Positions 9,520 through 18,760 of a stretch of 64,000 nt of DNA are shown here, piece by piece. A program made the position numbers and the translations under genes. Every line of letters starts with the position of its first letter. Positions within the stretch are counted from its first letter, which is position 1. Under the pieces are notes generated by a model. It was not told the origin of the DNA. It searched no databases and worked only from the letters and a program-made list of their open reading frames with translations. Origin of the DNA: Microvirga antarctica (GTDB taxonomy: Bacteria; Pseudomonadota; Alphaproteobacteria; Rhizobiales; Beijerinckiaceae); NCBI RefSeq assembly GCF_017921815.1, contig NZ_JAGEMM010000001.1, positions 744,001-808,000 of the forward strand. The letters are read 5' to 3'.

Positions 9520-10056
9520 ATGAAAACCTTTTCGCTCATCTCGGCCGCCTCGGCTCTCGTCGTTGCCGGGACCGCAGCCATTGCGCAGCCCGCTCCTCCC
9601 CCACCCGGCGGTCCTGGGGGACCTGCCCCGCGCCCGCCCATGACTCGGGCTGATTTCGATTCGCTGACGGACGCACGCGTCGCGGCCATCCAGGCCGGCC
9701 TCAAGCTCACGCCGGACCAGCAGAAGCTGTGGAGCCCGGTCGAGCAGGCGCTCCGCGCCAACGCCGGCGATCGCGCCCAGCGCATGGAGCAGCGCCGCGA
9801 GCGCGGCGCGCCTCCCGCCCCGCGTCCCGATTTCATGCAGCAGATCGAGCAGCGCGCCGACTGGACCACGAAGGCGGCAGCCAGCGCCACGGCCCTGTCG
9901 ACGGCGATGAAGCCCTTCTGGGCCTCCCTCGATGACCGTCAGAAGCGTCTGCTGCCGATTCTCATGCGTCCGGAAGCGGCCATGCGCGGCCGCGGCGGCC
10001 ATCGCGGGCACGGTCCCGAGCATGGCGGCCCGCGTGGACACGGCATGCAGCGGTAG
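9520..10056 (+). CDS. Periplasmic Spy/CpxP-like LTXXQ-motif protein
   Basis: The 178-residue protein has a signal peptide (MKTFSLISAASALVVAGTAA, cleavage near AIAQ), a proline-glycine linker, and a helical domain with the LTXXQ motif as LTPDQQKLW. The tail is rich in Gly, His and Arg, including HRGHGPEHGGPRGHG, which could bind metal. Spy and CpxP homologues act in the periplasm as ATP-independent chaperones or metal and envelope-stress sensors. AGGAGGAG precedes the ATG. A strong intrinsic terminator follows at 10078. Confidence 0.75.
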   Translation: MKTFSLISAASALVVAGTAAIAQPAPPPPGGPGGPAPRPPMTRADFDSLTDARVAAIQAGLKLTPDQQKLWSPVEQALRANAGDRAQRMEQRRERGAPPAPRPDFMQQIEQRADWTTKAAASATALSTAMKPFWASLDDRQKRLLPILMRPEAAMRGRGGHRGHGPEHGGPRGHGMQR

Positions 10057-10077
10057 TCACGCCCCAGACGGACAGAC

Positions 10078-10105
10078 AAGGCCGCCCCTCCGGGCGGCCT
10101 TTTTT
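10078..10105 (+). terminator. Rho-independent terminator after LTXXQ gene
   Basis: A perfect GGCCGCCC/GGGCGGCC stem with a four-base loop, extended by two A-T pairs, is followed by six T residues. Confidence 0.9.
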
Positions 10106-10141
10106 CATGAGCCAAGCGCATCCGAGAGCGACGGCGAAACG

Positions 10142-10165
10142 AAAAAGGCCGCCCGAAGGCGGCCT
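10142..10165 (-). terminator. Rho-independent terminator of rpsD
   Basis: On the minus strand GGCCGCC, a TTCG tetraloop, GGCGGCC and then five T residues lie about 30 bases after the rpsD stop. Confidence 0.9.
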
Positions 10166-10192
10166 GGATCGACAATCGATGGTCGTCGCTGA

Positions 10193-10810
10193 TTAGCGCG
10201 AATAGAACTCGATCACGAGGTTCGGTTCCATCTGGACCGGGTAAGGCACTTCCGACAGGGTCGGGATGCGCGTCACGCGGGCCGTCATCTTGGAATGATC
10301 GACCTCGATGTAATCGGGGATGTCGCGCTCGGCGAGCTGGCTCGCCACAATGACGACCTCCAGCTGCTTCGACTTGTCCTTGACCTCGATCACGTCGCCG
10401 GGCTTCACGAGGTAGCTCGGGATGTTGACCCGGCGCCCGTTGACCTTGATGTGGCCGTGGTTGACGAACTGGCGCGCCGCAAACGGGGTTGCCACGAACT
10501 TCGACCGGTAGACCACCGCGTCGAGACGACGCTCCAGGAGACCGACGAGGTTCTCGCTCGAGTCGCCCTTGAGACGGATCGCTTCCGCGTAGTAGCGGCG
10601 GAACTGCTTCTCGGTGATGTTGGCGTAGTAGCCCTTGAGCTTCTGCTTGGCGCGCAGCTGCGTGCCGAAGTCGGACATCTTGCCTTTGCGGCGCTGGCCA
10701 TGCTGGCCGGGACCGTATTCACGACGATTCACGGGGCTCTTCGGGCGACCCCAGATATTTTGACCCATGCGGCGGTCAAGCTTATGCTTGGCCTGAATGC
10801 GCTTCGACAT
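10193..10810 (-). CDS. rpsD: 30S ribosomal protein S4
   Basis: The 205-residue protein matches bacterial S4 over its full length: [20 protein letters not shown] at the start, the [18 protein letters not shown] basic segment, and an S4 RNA-binding domain ([20 protein letters not shown], then [20 protein letters not shown]). S4 binds 16S rRNA early in small-subunit assembly. The N-terminal cysteine zinc knuckle of some S4 proteins is absent. It is monocistronic here, which is common outside the alpha operon in Alphaproteobacteria. Confidence 0.97.
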   Translation of the reverse strand: MSKRIQAKHKLDRRMGQNIWGRPKSPVNRREYGPGQHGQRRKGKMSDFGTQLRAKQKLKGYYANITEKQFRRYYAEAIRLKGDSSENLVGLLERRLDAVVYRSKFVATPFAARQFVNHGHIKVNGRRVNIPSYLVKPGDVIEVKDKSKQLEVVIVASQLAERDIPDYIEVDHSKMTARVTRIPTLSEVPYPVQMEPNLVIEFYSR

Positions 10811-11358
10811 CGCTGTTCCTCTTTGTTGTCGAACGGTTTTTGAGGAACGCGCCCTCCTCTTCCCTTTTCAGGGACGACAGGCCGGAATGAACCGAAACCA
10901 CGGGTGCGTAAAACACTCACGCGGCCCGAGATGGACCGCGCGAACCGGCTGGCTCTAGGCGAAAGCCGGCCCTGAGTCAAGAATGCCGGCAGGTCCGCGG
11001 CGCATTCCGGTCCCGATGGGTGGCCATCCGTCCCCCGCCGGGAGATGCCCTCCCGCCGGTCGAACTGCGCGTCGACGAGGACGAGGCTGACGGTAGCGGC
11101 AGCCGGACCCTGCGGGTTCGGACGGTGCCTCGGGAGACGGACCTTCTCCCGCTGTCCGTGCCACCGCCATGGACCCCCGCCCCGGGGCGGGGGCCGGTCC
11201 CGGAGCGGCCCATCCCGAAGCTGTCGCCGCTCGAACGCGTTTCGACCGTGATGAGGCAGGGGCTACGGGAAGCCGCCCGGGCTCGTGCCCGCCGGCGATC
11301 ATCAGGCGCCCCACCTCCGCGGGCCGACCGCCCACGGGGTTTGCGGCTTGAACGCCCC
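10811..11358. other. Intergenic region, no convincing gene; GC palindrome
   Basis: The first 150 bases should hold the rpsD promoter. The rest is very GC-rich and its open frames (such as 10955-11335, minus) look like composition artefacts with no recognisable protein features. It contains a perfect 20-bp palindrome made only of G and C at 11174-11193, which could form a very stable hairpin. I see no tRNA or riboswitch. Confidence 0.5.
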
Positions 11359-14300
11359 TCAGATCACCAGGAAATCGCCTGCGGCCATCTTCAGGCCCTT
11401 CGACAGGGTGGCGATCTGCACCGCCGCGTCGTGGCCCTTGCCGTCATGGTCGTAGAACAGGGCGCCGGTCTTCTTGTTGTAGATGATGCGGTCGCTGTCG
11501 TCATGCGCCGCAGGCCCCGACCAGAACGCCGCCTTCGACAGCCCGCCTTTCTTGGCGAGACCCTTGAAGACCGATTTCGCCAGCGCGATGGTGTCGTCCG
11601 GCACGGAGAAATCGACGACGCGGTCGAGGTTGGTCCTGGCGTTCGGCTTGGTGTCGAACACGAACATATCCCGCCCCGCGCCACCCGACAGCACATCCCG
11701 GCCGAGCCCGCCCGACAGTTTGTCGTTGCCGGCAAGCCCCGACAGCACGTCGTTGCCCGCAAGCCCCGTGAGGCTGTCGTCCAGGCTATCGCCGGTCAGG
11801 CGGTCCACGGCCGATGTGCCCACCAGCACCAAAGCTCTCGGGGTCGGGGTCGTGCCAGTCCCGCCTGTCCCCTCGGCCACATCCGTCACCGCAACCGTGA
11901 ACGTGCGTTCGATGCTGTGGCCGGCGCTGTCGGTCACCCGCACCTTGACGTCGTGCGCGCGCGCCGTCTCGTAATCGAGCTTCGTGCCATCGGCCACAAC
12001 GAGCTTCGTGCCGGAGGAATCGCTCGCCAGGGCGAACCGTCCGCCGGCATCATCGAGAAGCGCGTAGGTGAAGGTCTCGTTGACATCCACATCCTGCGTC
12101 GACAACCGGCCAATGAGGCTGTCCTTGACGGCGTTCTCGGCAGTGGTTTCGGCGCTGAGGGTGATGGCGGTCGGCGCATGGTTGGTTTCTGCGACGTCCG
12201 ACACCGCGATGGTCAGAACCTGATCGAGAGAGAGGCCGCCGCCGTCGGTGACCCGCACGGTAACGTGGTGGGATGTTGCCTGCTCATAGTCGATCTTCGT
12301 TCCGTCAGCGACGACCAGTTGCGTTCCCTTCAACATGAACCGGCCGCCGGCATCGTCCACAAGCGTGTAGGTAAAGGTGTCGTTGGCATCCACATCCTGG
12401 GCCAGCAACGTCCCGACCGGCGTCTCGGACGCTGCGCCTTCCGCAACGATCGCGGCCGTCAGCCCGACAGCCACAGGCTTATGGTTGTTGTCGGCAAGAT
12501 CCGTCACCGCGATGGTGAAGGTCTGATCGAAGGTGTGGCCACCCTTGTCCGTGACCCGCACCTTGATCTGGTGCGACGCGGCCGTCTCGTAATCGAGCTT
12601 CGTGCCATCGGCCACGACGAGCTTCGTGCCGGTGGCATCGCTCGACAGGGCAAAGCGCCCGCCCGCATTGTCCAACAGCGTGTAGGTGAACGTCTCGCCC
12701 GCATCCGCATCCTGCGCCGACAGCAGGCCGATGGGCGTGTTGATCGCCGCCGACTCGGCGACGACCGCGCCGCTGAGGCCGATGGCATTCGGCGCGACAC
12801 CCCCCTCAGCCACATCCGTCACCGCGATGGTCAACGTCTGTTGGAAGGACGCACCAGCATGGTCGGTGACCTGCACCTTGATCTGGTGCGCGGTTGCTGT
12901 CTCGTAATCAAGCTTCGTGCCATCCGCCACGACCAGTTGCGCGCCGTTCAGCGCGAACCGCCCTCCTGCGCTGTCGACCAGCGCATAGGTGAAGGTCTCG
13001 CCCTGATCGACATCAAGCGCGAGCAATTGCCCCACCGGCACCGCATTCGCCGACCCCTCGGCGATGCTGGCTGCCGTCAACCCGATGGCCACCGGCGCAT
13101 GATTGTTGTCGGCAAGATCCGTCACCGCGATGGTGAAGGTTTGATCGAAGGTGTTGCCGCCGCTGTCCGTGACCCGCACCTTGACCTGGTGCGACGCGGC
13201 CGTCTCGTAATCGAGCTTCGTGCCGTCCGCCACGACGAGCTTCGTGCCGGAGGCAGTCGTCAGAAGTGAAAAGCGCCCGCCCGCATTGTCCAGGAGCGCG
13301 TAGGTAAAGGTCTCGTCGGCATCGGCATCCTGCGCCGACAGCAGACCGATAGGCGTGTTGATCCCGGCATTCTCCGCGACGATCGCGCCGCTGAGACCGA
13401 TGGCACTCGGCGCGTGGCCGGTCGCAGCACCGGACGTGACATCGATGGTGAAGCTCTTCAGGGTCTCGCCGCCATAAGCGTCCTTGGCCTTGACGGTGAT
13501 CGTGTATTGCGGCGTCGTGGCGGCGTTCAACGCCTTGGCGAGGCGGATCGCGCCATCGAAGATATCGAATGTCCCGTTGCCGTTGTCCGACAGCGTGTAG
13601 GTGACGGCGTCGCCATCGGCGTCGTGGCTCGAGAGCAGCGCCACGCTCTGGCCGACCTGCTTGCTCTCCGACACGCTGGTCGTCGACAGCGCAACGCTGT
13701 CGGGGGCGGCGTTGTAGAGCGTCACGGTCTTGTCGGTAAATTGCGCGAAGCGGATATCTGTCAGGTCGTCGGCGCCAACTTCAGCGCTCTCTGGGGCACT
13801 ATAGGTGACGGTGAAATGATGATCGGCAAGCTTTTGGATGGTGTAAGCTGCGCTGTTGGACGTGTAGGCTGCGGTATCGTTGCCACCGCCGCCGATGAGC
13901 ACATCGGAGCCGTCTTTTCCCGTCAGAAGATCGTCGCCGCCGCCGCCGTCCAGCGTGTCATTCTCGCTGTCACCGGTGAGGATGTTGCGGAGATCGTTGC
14001 CGTGTAACGCCGCCCTCGCGTGGCCGGTCACCGTGAGATTTTCGATGTTCAGGAGTGTCTTCGTACCCCAGCTGGCGAAATTCTGGGCAGCATTCGACGC
14101 GAGGTCGATCGCAATGGATGGGCTCCCCGACGACACAAGCAGCGTGTCGCTCCCGTCGCCCCCATCGATGAGGTCATTGCCAGCGCCGGGATCAATCGTT
14201 TCGGATCCCGCGCCCCCGACAAACGTGTCAGCGAAATCCGACAACGTCGCCTTCCCGGTGAGAATCCCGTGCTCGCCATTGTAGACGACGGCAGAGTCAA

Positions 14301-14799
14301 TGCTAGAAAGCATCCCATCGATTGTCCCGAAATTCGAAATGACGGAACGCCCTTGGAGGACCACATTTCCCGTCATCGTACCCTGATTGATCAGCGACAA
14401 AGACTGCGTTGCCTCGTCGGTGCGATAGGCAAGTGCGGTCAATCCAGAAATATGACCTGAATTGTAAACAGTCGCAGAGCCATAAATTTCCAGGCCACCT
14501 CGCTCGCCGGACACACTGCCGGTCTCGCCGATGGAAACCATCATTGACCCATTGAGCGCCAGAGCCCGTCCAAAAGCCGGCGCACTGATAATGCCGTCGA
14601 TGGAGACGATGTGCCTGCCGGTGGAACTGTCCACGCCAAACCCCAAGGTCCCGCTGGACGTTATACTGCCGCCCTGTTGTACGGTGAGGCTATCGCCCGC
14701 CGCCAAGTTCAGCCCCACCGCGTTGTTCGCGGTGACGACAATCGAATTCGTGCTGCCGATCACATAATCGGTGGTCATGACGGTGTTCCAGAGATTCAT
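11359..14799 (-). CDS. Large secreted cadherin-repeat/RTX protein, probable type I secretion substrate
   Basis: The protein of about 1,146 residues has no classical signal peptide. The N-terminal 250 residues resemble beta-helix repeats (NQGTMTGNVVLQG, NFGTIDGML). Then come calcium-binding RTX nonapeptides (GAGNDLIDGGDGSDTLLV; GGGGDDLLTGKDGSDVLIGG), six cadherin-like modules of about 100 residues, and a C-terminal RTX block (GLAGNDVLSGLAGNDKLSGG) with a serralysin-type end (GRDMFVFDTKPNARTNLDRV). Such proteins leave the cell through type I exporters, fold with external calcium, and often act in adhesion or biofilm. No exporter genes are adjacent. The start is uncertain: ATG 14799 or ATG 14778, neither with a good ribosome site. 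Confidence 0.82.
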   Translation of the reverse strand: MNLWNTVMTTDYVIGSTNSIVVTANNAVGLNLAAGDSLTVQQGGSITSSGTLGFGVDSSTGRHIVSIDGIISAPAFGRALALNGSMMVSIGETGSVSGERGGLEIYGSATVYNSGHISGLTALAYRTDEATQSLSLINQGTMTGNVVLQGRSVISNFGTIDGMLSSIDSAVVYNGEHGILTGKATLSDFADTFVGGAGSETIDPGAGNDLIDGGDGSDTLLVSSGSPSIAIDLASNAAQNFASWGTKTLLNIENLTVTGHARAALHGNDLRNILTGDSENDTLDGGGGDDLLTGKDGSDVLIGGGGNDTAAYTSNSAAYTIQKLADHHFTVTYSAPESAEVGADDLTDIRFAQFTDKTVTLYNAAPDSVALSTTSVSESKQVGQSVALLSSHDADGDAVTYTLSDNGNGTFDIFDGAIRLAKALNAATTPQYTITVKAKDAYGGETLKSFTIDVTSGAATGHAPSAIGLSGAIVAENAGINTPIGLLSAQDADADETFTYALLDNAGGRFSLLTTASGTKLVVADGTKLDYETAASHQVKVRVTDSGGNTFDQTFTIAVTDLADNNHAPVAIGLTAASIAEGSANAVPVGQLLALDVDQGETFTYALVDSAGGRFALNGAQLVVADGTKLDYETATAHQIKVQVTDHAGASFQQTLTIAVTDVAEGGVAPNAIGLSGAVVAESAAINTPIGLLSAQDADAGETFTYTLLDNAGGRFALSSDATGTKLVVADGTKLDYETAASHQIKVRVTDKGGHTFDQTFTIAVTDLADNNHKPVAVGLTAAIVAEGAASETPVGTLLAQDVDANDTFTYTLVDDAGGRFMLKGTQLVVADGTKIDYEQATSHHVTVRVTDGGGLSLDQVLTIAVSDVAETNHAPTAITLSAETTAENAVKDSLIGRLSTQDVDVNETFTYALLDDAGGRFALASDSSGTKLVVADGTKLDYETARAHDVKVRVTDSAGHSIERTFTVAVTDVAEGTGGTGTTPTPRALVLVGTSAVDRLTGDSLDDSLTGLAGNDVLSGLAGNDKLSGGLGRDVLSGGAGRDMFVFDTKPNARTNLDRVVDFSVPDDTIALAKSVFKGLAKKGGLSKAAFWSGPAAHDDSDRIIYNKKTGALFYDHDGKGHDAAVQIATLSKGLKMAAGDFLVI
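11872..13430 (-). repeat. Five tandem cadherin-like modules encoded in alternating A-B-A-B-A order
   Basis: Within the secreted protein gene, five consecutive modules share LVVADGTKLDYETA and a VRVTD core almost unchanged. Modules 1, 3 and 5 are the long form with an SGTKL or TGTKL insertion. Modules 2 and 4 are the short form lacking it. DNA of same-type modules is close to identical, about 620 bases apart, so the array grew by copying a two-module unit. A sixth, divergent module lies before them in the protein. Confidence 0.8.
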
Positions 14800-14948
14800 A
14801 CACAATAACGTTGCAATAACGATATCCTCTACTGAATGTTCCCTGGACGGACAATCCCTTTTGGCGCAGCGCTTTCGGCGCATCTTGTCACAAGGCAGAC
14901 CATTGCCTGTCTGGTCGGCGCGCTTGAGACAAGCAGAGGTTCGCGGCC

Positions 14949-15776
14949 CTAACCCACCACCAACGGCATTGCCTCGACGGTCACGGCCGAAAGCCCCCGC
15001 GCGTCCAGCGCCGCGCGTAACGGAGCGCCAATCGCCGCCCCGCTCGTGAAGACCGCCAGCGTCTCATCCTCGTCGGCCTCGTGGCCTGAAAGCGGCGGAC
15101 CGATGAGCTGGACGACCCGCCGTGCGATGGCCGGGGCGGGGTCGATCCAGGTGACGGGCCAGGGGGCCAAAGCCGTCAGGCGGGGCAGCAGCAGGGGGTA
15201 ATGGGTGCAGGCGAGCGCCACCACGTCCGTGCGGCAGCCCTCCGCATCGACGAAACACGGGGCGAGTTCGGCCAACAGCGCCGCGTCGGGAACCGGGTGG
15301 CCGGCGAGTTGCGCCTCGGCATATTCGGCAAGACGCTGCGAGCCGACGAGGTCGACCCGGCAGGCCCCCGCATAGGTGCCGATGAGATCGCGCGTGTAGT
15401 CCCGGCGCACCGTGCCCGGGGTCGCCAGAACCGTGATGCGCCCCGTGCGGCTGGCAAGAGCCGCCGGCTTGATGGCCGGCACCGTGCCGACGAACGGGAT
15501 GGCAAAGCGTTCCCGCAGCCGCGGCAGCACCAGGGTCGAGGCGGTGTTGCAGGCGATCACCACGAGATCGGGGGTGTGGAGGGCGATGAGCCGGTCCATG
15601 ACGGCGATCACCCGGGCCACCAGCCCGTCCTCGGTCAGGCGACCATAAGGAAAGCCGGCATCGTCCGCCGCATAGATGAACCGCGCGTCGGGGCGGGCCT
15701 TCAGCACTTCGGCGAACACCGTCAGGCCGCCGAGGCCTGAATCGAACACGAGGATGGTGGGAACAGCGGACGGCAT
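14949..15776 (-). CDS. murI: Glutamate racemase
   Basis: The 275-residue enzyme makes D-glutamate for peptidoglycan. Both catalytic cysteines are present in family context: VVIACNTASTLVLP and DVVALACTHYPLLLPRL. The N-terminal ILVFDSGLGGLTV and AADDAGFPYG are also typical. The start is ATG 15776, which gives the family length; an in-frame start at 15821 would add 15 residues. Confidence 0.93.
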   Translation of the reverse strand: MPSAVPTILVFDSGLGGLTVFAEVLKARPDARFIYAADDAGFPYGRLTEDGLVARVIAVMDRLIALHTPDLVVIACNTASTLVLPRLRERFAIPFVGTVPAIKPAALASRTGRITVLATPGTVRRDYTRDLIGTYAGACRVDLVGSQRLAEYAEAQLAGHPVPDAALLAELAPCFVDAEGCRTDVVALACTHYPLLLPRLTALAPWPVTWIDPAPAIARRVVQLIGPPLSGHEADEDETLAVFTSGAAIGAPLRAALDARGLSAVTVEAMPLVVG

Positions 15777-15848
15777 GATGGCAGGCTTATAGATCGTTCC
15801 AGCCAGAAGATCGACGAGCATCCGGTTCCCCCACCCTCAGGCGCGCTC

Positions 15849-17039
15849 TCACGAGCGCGGCGTCACGTTCTGCGAGAACGTCTCTTTCGTATCCGTCGGT
15901 GCGATGTTGAGCCGGCGGCGCGGACCGCGCTCCGGCTTGTCGTCCTCGCCCTGCGGCGCCTGGGCCGTGAGGCGACGCACCGGCCAGCCGTCGCTCCATG
16001 AGCCCATGTCGATGAATTTCGGGTCGCGGCGCAAAAACGCCCCGTCCTTGCCGGAGAAAGCGGCGTCGGCCGCCATGTCGAAGGTCTTCCAGAAGGCGAG
16101 GAAATCGAGTGTGTCGATGCCGTTGGTGCCGAGCTGCTGGGTGAGAACCGTCTGCTGGCCCGACAGCGCCATGTCGGCGCTCCACCGCCAGGTGTTGCGC
16201 TGCTTGGGATCGCGCGGCGGATCGGGCGGCATCTTGATGGCGAGCGCGTCGAAATCGGGCTTGGGCGACCCGGGCGCCGTCAGGGTCGCGGTGAGCGCCG
16301 GATAGCCGTGATCGTCCGAGCCCGCCCGCATGAAGATCTTGCGGCTCGCCGGAACGGCGCTCGCCTCTTTCATGATCATCCGCGCCGCCTTGTCGCCGGG
16401 CAGATGATCGCGGTCGCCGCTCATGGTGATGAGCAGGGTGTCGGGCGCGATGGTGGCGAGATCCTGCAGCAGGATGCCGCGTTCCTTCTCGCTGGTGGTG
16501 ATGCCGCCTGGCATCAGGCCGAAGATCAGCTTCGGCGCGGGGATCTCATAGGTCGCAGCCCCGGCCGCGAGGTTGAGGGCGATCGGCACCCCGGCGAGAT
16601 GGCCGATATAGGCCACGCGGGTGAGGTCCGGCTTCGCATTGGGATCGTTCGCCAGCGCGGCGAGCGTTGCCTTGATGAGGGCTGCTGCCTGTGCCGAGGC
16701 ATCGGCCGGCCGCGAGCGGTTGACGTCCTGAAAACGCGGGTAGAGGACGAGGTTGCCCTTGCGCGCCAGGTGCTCGATCCAGCCGCCGTACAGCGCCGGG
16801 TTCACGGCGCCCCAGGAATGCAGGAACACCACCACCGGACGGGGCGCATCGGCCACGGCCGCCTGATGGAACACGAAGGTGCCGGCACTCGCTGTTCCGA
16901 TTCCGCGCTTGGTGAGATCGGAAACCTTGTAGTCGGACCCGCCTGGGCCGCTCTCCGGCTGCTTCGGAGGCGAGGCCGCCTGCGCCAGGGGAGCCGCAAG
17001 GCAGGAGCCGAGACAGAGAGCGAAAAGCGGGCCGCGCAT
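15849..17039 (-). CDS. Exported alpha/beta-hydrolase-fold protein with altered nucleophile motif
   Basis: The 396-residue protein has a signal peptide (MRGPLFALCLGSCLAAPLAQ, cleavage near AQA) and an alpha/beta-hydrolase fold: PVVVFLHSWGAVNPALYGGW supplies the oxyanion segment and LITMSGDRDHLPGD the acid region. The nucleophile elbow reads YIGHLAGVP, with Leu (CTC codon) where the catalytic Ser of GHSxG should be. A His is available in SDDHGYPAL. It may be a catalytically dead binding protein or use another residue. The function is unknown. The start is ATG 17039; a TTG 12 bases upstream is less likely. Confidence 0.7.
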   Translation of the reverse strand: MRGPLFALCLGSCLAAPLAQAASPPKQPESGPGGSDYKVSDLTKRGIGTASAGTFVFHQAAVADAPRPVVVFLHSWGAVNPALYGGWIEHLARKGNLVLYPRFQDVNRSRPADASAQAAALIKATLAALANDPNAKPDLTRVAYIGHLAGVPIALNLAAGAATYEIPAPKLIFGLMPGGITTSEKERGILLQDLATIAPDTLLITMSGDRDHLPGDKAARMIMKEASAVPASRKIFMRAGSDDHGYPALTATLTAPGSPKPDFDALAIKMPPDPPRDPKQRNTWRWSADMALSGQQTVLTQQLGTNGIDTLDFLAFWKTFDMAADAAFSGKDGAFLRRDPKFIDMGSWSDGWPVRRLTAQAPQGEDDKPERGPRRRLNIAPTDTKETFSQNVTPRS

Positions 17040-17102
17040 GGGTGATCTCAAGTCGAATGCAGAGAGCGCAGGGGCGCGCTCTTTTCTATAAGCTGTATTT
17101 CT

Positions 17103-17831
17103 TTAAGGCTTTCTCAATCGGCGGCCCTCCGCAAGAGCACGAATCGCCCCACGCAGGGTGCGCACATCCTGCTCGGTCATTTCCAGCCGGTGGAAAACGT
17201 CGCGCATGTTGCGCGCCATGATGGGCTGCTTGTCGGGCGGATAGAAGTTGACCGCCTCCAGTTCGCTCTCGAGATAGTCGAAAAACGACGTCACCATGTG
17301 GCGCGGCGCGGGCTGCGAGCGCATCTCGCCCGCGAATGGCAGCGCGCCGCCGGCCTGTTTCTGCCATTCATAGGACACGAGGAGCACCGCCTGGGCGAGG
17401 TTGACGGACGAGAAGCGCCCGTCGACCGGGAAGGTCACGATGGCGTCGGCGAGCGAAATCTCGTCGTTCTCGAGGCCCGTCCGTTCGCGGCCGAACAGGA
17501 TGCCGACGCCCTGCCCTTCGCCGAGCCGGACGCGGGCTTCCGCCATCGCCACATCAGGACCGACGACGCGCTTCATCTGGCCCCGCTCCCGCGCGGTGGT
17601 GGCGAACACGTAGTTGAGATCGGCGATGGCTTCGGCCGCGCTGTCGAACAGGACCGCCTGCTCCAGCACATGGGTCGCTCCCGAAGCGGCCGATTGGGCG
17701 CCCTTCTTGGGCCAGCCATTGCGCGGTGAGACGAGGCGCAGGGTGTCGAGCCCGAAATTGGCCATGGCGCGTGCGACCATCCCGATGTTTTCGGCCAGTT
17801 GCGGTTCGACGAGAATGATGACGGGTTTCAT
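17103..17831 (-). CDS. trmJ: TrmJ/TrmH family tRNA 2'-O-methyltransferase
   Basis: The 242-residue SPOUT methyltransferase shows the three family motifs: VEPQLAENIGMVARAMANFG (motif 1), GILFGRERTGLENDEISLAD (motif 2) and FPVDGRFSSVNLAQAVLLVSYEW (motif 3, the knot that binds SAM). TrmJ methylates the ribose of position 32 in several tRNAs. The C-terminal helical extension fits TrmJ rather than TrmL. The start is ATG 17831 (MKPVIILVEPQ); ATG 17840 is an alternative. Confidence 0.85.
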   Translation of the reverse strand: MKPVIILVEPQLAENIGMVARAMANFGLDTLRLVSPRNGWPKKGAQSAASGATHVLEQAVLFDSAAEAIADLNYVFATTARERGQMKRVVGPDVAMAEARVRLGEGQGVGILFGRERTGLENDEISLADAIVTFPVDGRFSSVNLAQAVLLVSYEWQKQAGGALPFAGEMRSQPAPRHMVTSFFDYLESELEAVNFYPPDKQPIMARNMRDVFHRLEMTEQDVRTLRGAIRALAEGRRLRKP

Positions 17832-17930
17832 CGCCGGCATCCGGCGGGTTCTGCGGTGAGCATCGTACTTGATGATCCGTTGAGCTTATCCAGCTTGCTC
17901 CTATCGGTCTTTTTTGTTCGGGAGTCTCCT

Positions 17931-18292
17931 GTGTCCTGGTTGCGCATCTGTGCGGCGATCCTCTGCGATGGCGTCGTGCCCGCCGCGATGGCGTCCCCGC
18001 AGCCGGTCCAGGCGCCGCAATCGCCGCCCCTTTTTTATGCCATTGGTGCGGCACTGGGGATTTTCACCGGGCCGGGGCCGTCGACGCCTTCGACGAGGCC
18101 TGCCACCTCTGCGACGAGAAATCCGGGCGGGGAGCCTGCGCCTGTGACAGGGCTTTCCTCAGGACCACGGCGCGTCTGATCGCAGACCCGCGCACGGACG
18201 AGCACCTGCGCGCGATGGTCGCTACGACCCTGTTCAGCGCAGTCCCCTGCATCGAGAAAACGGCTTCGCATCGGCAAAAGAAGGACCGTTGA
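17931..18292 (+). pseudogene. Small exported cysteine-rich protein gene, apparently frameshifted
   Basis: A GTG at 17931 preceded by GGGAG six bases upstream opens a frame with a signal-peptide-like start (VSWLRICAAILCDGVVPAAM) followed by PPLFYAIGAALGIFTG. Near 18070, in a GGGCCGGGGCC run, this frame turns into low-complexity Pro/Ser/Thr. The next frame (-1) reads GAVDAFDEACHLCDEK, then GACACDRAFLRTTARL and AVPCIEKTA, ending at TGA 18290-18292, with protein-like composition and four Cys residues around one segment but no start codon of its own. The two halves look like one gene split by a one-base loss. A sequencing error or programmed shift would look the same. Confidence 0.5.
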
Positions 18293-18395
18293 TCGCCTGA
18301 TGCCGGGACAGTCGGCAGCCGGAAAACTTCGTCACCCCCCATTGTTTTGTTATGAAATTACGATAGACATCGCGGCGATTCTGGAATCGGATGTG

Positions 18396-18605
18396 ATGTC
18401 GTATCGCTGGCGGGAGCGCATATTGCCGAGCCGGTCCCACGGGGACCGGCTTCCCTGGCTGCTGTGCGCGCTGCTCCTCGTCCTCCTCGTGGCCATGATC
18501 GTGTGGCTTGCGGCCGACGAGCATTGGCAGTTGAGCGGACGGGTCTCCTCGCCCTGGGGCGCGATCCTGCCCAACCCGGCCTGGTCCACCACCTCGGCCG
18601 AATAG
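18396..18605 (+). CDS. Small single-pass membrane protein, unknown function
   Basis: A 69-residue frame starts at ATG 18396, with GGA about ten bases upstream. It has a basic N-terminus, one strong membrane helix ([20 protein letters not shown]) and a short tail with a periplasmic look. I recognise no family. The clear helix and positive-inside arrangement make it plausible, but there is no further support. Confidence 0.45.
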   Translation: MSYRWRERILPSRSHGDRLPWLLCALLLVLLVAMIVWLAADEHWQLSGRVSSPWGAILPNPAWSTTSAE

Positions 18606-18760
18606 GCCTCCGAACGGCTCATAATCCAGTCGCCGTCGGATGGAACGGGCGGCACTTCTTCGCGTCACGGCGCTTCCCCCCGGCCCTGAGCCGCGCTATA
18701 GCCCGCCTCACGCAGCCCGCCGTCCGGCGGGTTCCATCCGTTCAAACGCAAGGTGAGATC

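Noticed and set aside
10955-11335. 126-codon frame on the minus strand
   Set aside because: Low-complexity Pro/Gly/Arg/Ala sequence in GC-rich noncoding DNA with no ribosome site or homology I can recognise.
11020-13269. 749-codon frame on the plus strand
   Set aside because: It is antisense to the cadherin-repeat gene; its own repeats (such as GHDELRAGGIARQG) are mirror translations of the repeated modules.
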